A DNA stretch of 51,825 nucleotides from Flavobacterium sp. ASV13. Lineage in GTDB: Bacteria; Bacteroidota; Bacteroidia; Flavobacteriales; Flavobacteriaceae. Below are positions 49,281 to 51,825 of this stretch, piece after piece. Position 1 is the stretch's first letter, and each line of letters starts with the position of its first letter. The notes beneath the pieces are model-generated. The model was not told the origin of the DNA. It made no database searches and was given only the letters and a program-made list of their open reading frames with translations. Position numbers and translations under genes: made by a program. The DNA lies in the NCBI RefSeq assembly GCF_000745775.1, contig NZ_JQJY01000011.1, positions 1-51,825 on the forward strand, given 5' to 3'.

Positions 49281-50369
49281 TTATTTAAAATAAGAAAAAG
49301 TTTCGTTGTTTTCAATTTTCAACAGAGATTCATAGATAAGCTTGATAACATTTTCTACATCTTCTTTCTGAACCATTTCTACTGTAGTGTGCATGTAACG
49401 CAAAGGTAGTGAGATCAAAGCTGACGCTACGCCGCCATTACTATATGCAAAAGCATCAGTATCAGTTCCTGTAGCATTTGATGTTGCATTTCGCTGAAAC
49501 GGAATTTCTTTTTCTTCGGCTGTATCAACAATCAAATCTCGTAATTTATTTTGAATAGCAGGAGCATAAGCAATTACAGGCCCTTTACCCATTTTTAGAT
49601 CGCCTTCGACTTTTTTGTCGATCATCGGAGTTGTAGTGTCATGGCAAACATCAGTTATAATAGCAACATTCGGCTTAATAGTTTGTGCAATCATCTCAGC
49701 ACCGCGCAAACCAATTTCTTCCTGAACAGAATTTACTATATACAATCCAAACGGAAGCTTTTTTTTGTTTTCATGAAGAAGTCTTGCAACTTCAGCGATC
49801 ATAAAACCGCCCATTCTGTTGTCAATGGCACGACAAACAAATTTATTTTCGTTCAAAATCATGAATTCATCAGGATAAGTAATAACACATCCAACATGAA
49901 CTCCCATAGCTTCAACTTGTTCTTTGGTTTCGCATCCTAAATCAATAAAGATATTGCTTAATTTCGGAGCCTCTTCTTTATCACGTAAACGAGTATGAAT
50001 TGCTGGCCATCCAAAAACACCTTTTACAATTCCTTTTTTAGTATGTATATGAACTCTTTTTGAAGGTGCAATTTGATGATCAGAACCACCATTTCGAATT
50101 ACGTATATTAATCCATCGTCTGTAATATAGTTTACAAACCATGAAATTTCATCGGCATGTCCTTCAATAACAACCTTATAAGGTGCGTCTGGATTAATAA
50201 TTCCAACAGCAGTTCCATAAGTATCAGTAATAAAAGTATCAACATATGGTTTTAAATATTGCATCCAAAGTTTTTGTCCCTCGCTTTCATATCCAGTAGG
50301 CGATGCGTTATTTAGATAGCTTTCAAGGAAAGCAATTGAAGTATCTTTTAAGATAGAATTTGAACTCAT
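49281..50369 (-). CDS. M42-family metallo-aminopeptidase
   Basis: 362 residues, cytoplasmic, a size typical for the tetrahedral TET aminopeptidases and endoglucanase-M-like relatives. Metal and catalytic residues are visible in order: His in VIEGHADEISW (~70), Asp in RAIDNRMGG (~185), Glu pair in NSVQEEIGLRG (~218), Asp in IITDVCHD (~241) and His in RYMHTTVE (~331). Cuts N-terminal residues from short peptides. Divergent from the DUF4294 gene. Confidence 0.94.
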   Translation of the reverse strand: MSSNSILKDTSIAFLESYLNNASPTGYESEGQKLWMQYLKPYVDTFITDTYGTAVGIINPDAPYKVVIEGHADEISWFVNYITDDGLIYVIRNGGSDHQIAPSKRVHIHTKKGIVKGVFGWPAIHTRLRDKEEAPKLSNIFIDLGCETKEQVEAMGVHVGCVITYPDEFMILNENKFVCRAIDNRMGGFMIAEVARLLHENKKKLPFGLYIVNSVQEEIGLRGAEMIAQTIKPNVAIITDVCHDTTTPMIDKKVEGDLKMGKGPVIAYAPAIQNKLRDLIVDTAEEKEIPFQRNATSNATGTDTDAFAYSNGGVASALISLPLRYMHTTVEMVQKEDVENVIKLIYESLLKIENNETFSYFK

Positions 50370-50450
50370 AAAAATATTTTTTTGCTAAATTATAAATTTG
50401 GTATTAGAGTTGTATATAAATATATAATTTTACATTTAAATTATGACTCA

Positions 50451-51131
50451 ATGAGATTTACCAGCATTCTTTTATTCTTTATATTGTTTTCACTTTCAAG
50501 CCGTGCTCAGGTTACGCCAAAAGAGAATCAGCAAATGGGCTATGCTTTAACAGAAAAAGATTCTATTTTAGGTGATACTATAGAACTGCCCGAGATAATC
50601 ATTACAAAAGAAAAGCTCGATCCCGAGGCGCAAAAACAATTTTTGATTCTTCAAAACAGAGTTTACAAAGTCTATCCGTATGCAAAATTAGCAGCAGATA
50701 GATTGACGGCATTAAATAAAGGTATGGCGCGTTTGAACTCAAACCGTGAAAAAAAGAAATATTTTAAAATCGTTGAAGACTATCTTAACAATGAATTTGA
50801 AGATAGACTTAAAAAGCTTTCGCGAAAGCAAGGTCAGATTTTAGTAAAGCTGGTTCACCGCCAAACAGGAATTACAACATATGATTTAATAAAAACCCTT
50901 AAAAGCGGATTCAAAGCATTTGTTTCAAATACAACAGCCAATTTATTTGATATAAGTCTAAAAGCAGAATACAATCCTTATGAAGTCAATGAAGATTATT
51001 TAATTGAAACAATTCTTCAGCGTGCTTTTGAATCAGGAAGATTAGTAAATCAAAAAGCAGCAAATCCAATTAATTATAATGATTTAATGAATAAGTGGGA
51101 AGAAAAAGCAAAAGCTCCTGCGAATCAATAG
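50451..51131 (+). CDS. DUF4294 exported protein
   Basis: 226 residues from the ATG at 50451, which gives a clean signal peptide (FTSILLFFILFSLSSRAQ). The frame opens earlier at 50382, but that stretch is AT-rich leader. The mature part holds the DUF4294 domain: LILQNRVYKVYPYAKLAADR, NREKKKYFKIVEDYLNNEFE and LVKLVHRQTGITTYDLIKTL. The family is confined to Bacteroidota and of unknown function; charged helices dominate. A long palindromic terminator follows. Confidence 0.9.
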   Translation: MRFTSILLFFILFSLSSRAQVTPKENQQMGYALTEKDSILGDTIELPEIIITKEKLDPEAQKQFLILQNRVYKVYPYAKLAADRLTALNKGMARLNSNREKKKYFKIVEDYLNNEFEDRLKKLSRKQGQILVKLVHRQTGITTYDLIKTLKSGFKAFVSNTTANLFDISLKAEYNPYEVNEDYLIETILQRAFESGRLVNQKAANPINYNDLMNKWEEKAKAPANQ

Positions 51132-51168
51132 AAGAGTAGCCTAATCATCTATTATAATATATGTAATT

Positions 51169-51206
51169 AAAACCGTTAGATTTTAAAATCTAACGGTTTT
51201 GTTTTT
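51169..51206. terminator. Terminator, 32-bp perfect palindrome
   Basis: AAAACCGTTAGATTTT (51169-51184) followed directly by its complement (51185-51200), then GTTTTTT. Ends the DUF4294 transcript; symmetrical, so also usable from the other side. Confidence 0.85.
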
Positions 51207-51290
51207 TCTATACATATATATAAGGAGGAAATTATTTCATACTATACTATATATAAGAGTAAAAATAATCGAATTTTGGATTGTATATAA

Positions 51291-51377
51291 GGAGCTGTTT
51301 CCCGCTATCCGCTCCAATCTTTTGCTTTTTAAAGAAAAAAGCAAAAGGATTTCCGCTTCTATCGGGGCTATGGGAGC
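51291..51377. repeat. Non-coding repeat-like block upstream of the rRNA promoter
   Basis: Contains TTTCCCGCTATCCGCTCCAATC, in two parts flanking an imperfect hairpin (TCTTTTGCTTTTT ... AAAAAGCAAAAGGA, 51317-51349), and then TTTCCGCTTCTATCGGGGCT. From memory this pattern is a recurrent flavobacterial intergenic element. GC is higher than around it. The remaining bases 51378-51700 show no gene I can support; frames there have unusual composition and look like chance. Confidence 0.5.
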
Positions 51378-51702
51378 TGTTTTCAGAAGAAATCCAGAGG
51401 AAGAAGGGAAGATTCCGGGTAAAAGAGAGCCTGAAAGGAAGAAAACTCAGGACTTTCGCGTCTTTCCGGGATCAAAACCGCCAAATATTCCAGTTCAAAA
51501 GGTTGTTTTTTGTTCAGAAAAGAGGCCGAAAGATTAAAAACCCGCTAAAAGCTGCGGATGAAAACCCGGTAAAATCATGAAAACTGCACCATAATTCAGA
51601 AAAAGGCTACAGATGGGTAAAAATTTTTGGATTGTAAAGAATCTGTTATCAGTGAGTTAAGAAATAATCCGAAAAAAGATGAAAAAAACACATGGAAAAA
51701 GC

Positions 51703-51732
51703 TTGTATAACTGAATAAAGGTTCTACTTTTG
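51703..51732 (+). promoter_or_regulatory. Strong rRNA-type promoter at the window edge
   Basis: TTG (51703-51705), a 19-base spacer, TACTTTTG (51725-51732) followed by CACCCGC: textbook Bacteroidota promoter with the initiation context seen before rRNA operons. The following bases (GACGTTCACTGAAATGCTGAC) look like an rRNA leader. The window ends in CGAAAAGCTTG, nearly repeating the GGAAAAAGCTTG at this promoter's own -33 region, so a second tandem promoter probably follows outside. The 16S gene itself is not in the window. Confidence 0.8.
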
Positions 51733-51825
51733 CACCCGCAACAACGAAAGACGTTCACTGAAATGCTGACAAGAATACGGAATCGGGATGAAAATTTTTT
51801 TTCAAAAAAGATTTCGAAAAGCTTG

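Noticed and set aside
51199..51580. Two overlapping + strand frames of ~100 codons before the rRNA promoter
   Set aside because: Composition is full of Lys/Arg/Phe runs, both lie over the repeat-like block with a hairpin, neither has a recognisable domain, and they overlap in different frames.

Overview
The window is a 51.8 kb piece of a low-GC Bacteroidota chromosome, almost certainly Flavobacterium or a close relative. The evidence is the gliding motility pair gldF-gldG, a DUF4294 protein, a TolC/HlyD/HME-RND efflux operon with Bacteroidota-style proteins, Bacteroidota promoters of the type TTG-N19/20-TAnnTTTG, starts without Shine-Dalgarno sequences, and several intergenic palindromes of the kind that recur in flavobacterial genomes.

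Left part (1-15221, all + strand): a non-ribosomal peptide locus. It begins inside an NRPS gene whose last module is A-T-TE (binding-pocket code close to proline). A type II thioesterase, a SyrD/PvdE-type ABC exporter and a second NRPS (C-A-T-C, code close to glycine) follow. A second block holds a glycosyltransferase-like DUF6734-type protein, a 652-residue LanC-like protein that has lost the zinc ligands, a Sfp-type phosphopantetheinyl transferase and an exported alpha/beta-hydrolase peptidase with a C-terminal membrane region. The TE-bearing protein is encoded upstream of the protein that looks like an earlier assembly-line component, and the second NRPS ends in an unpaired condensation domain. 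The LanC-like fold next to an NRPS is the most unusual part of the window.

Middle (15417-37602): mostly housekeeping genes. mnmE (-), a universal stress protein and a membrane-anchored MutS-like ATPase (+), an unrecognised protein (-), a DsbA-like/AraC/amidohydrolase group (-), dnaN, gldG, gldF and an ABM-domain protein (-), and a SAM hydrolase-like protein (-) divergent from a PhoH ATPase (+). Then come two small proteins, a HAD phosphatase, a DUF502 gene broken by an in-frame TGA, an S9 peptidase, purC and a GH26 beta-mannanase-like enzyme.

Right part (37754-51825): two paralogous exported ankyrin proteins flank an inverted SRPBCC gene. A DUF2238 membrane protein follows, then a heavy-metal-type RND efflux operon (TolC, adaptor, OprB-like porin, RND pump) below a two-component system. 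Operator-like direct repeats lie between the kinase and tolC. An M42 peptidase and a DUF4294 protein follow. The last ~120 bases carry a strong rRNA-type promoter, so an rRNA operon probably starts just outside the window. No tRNA, rRNA, CRISPR array, transposase or phage gene was seen inside it.
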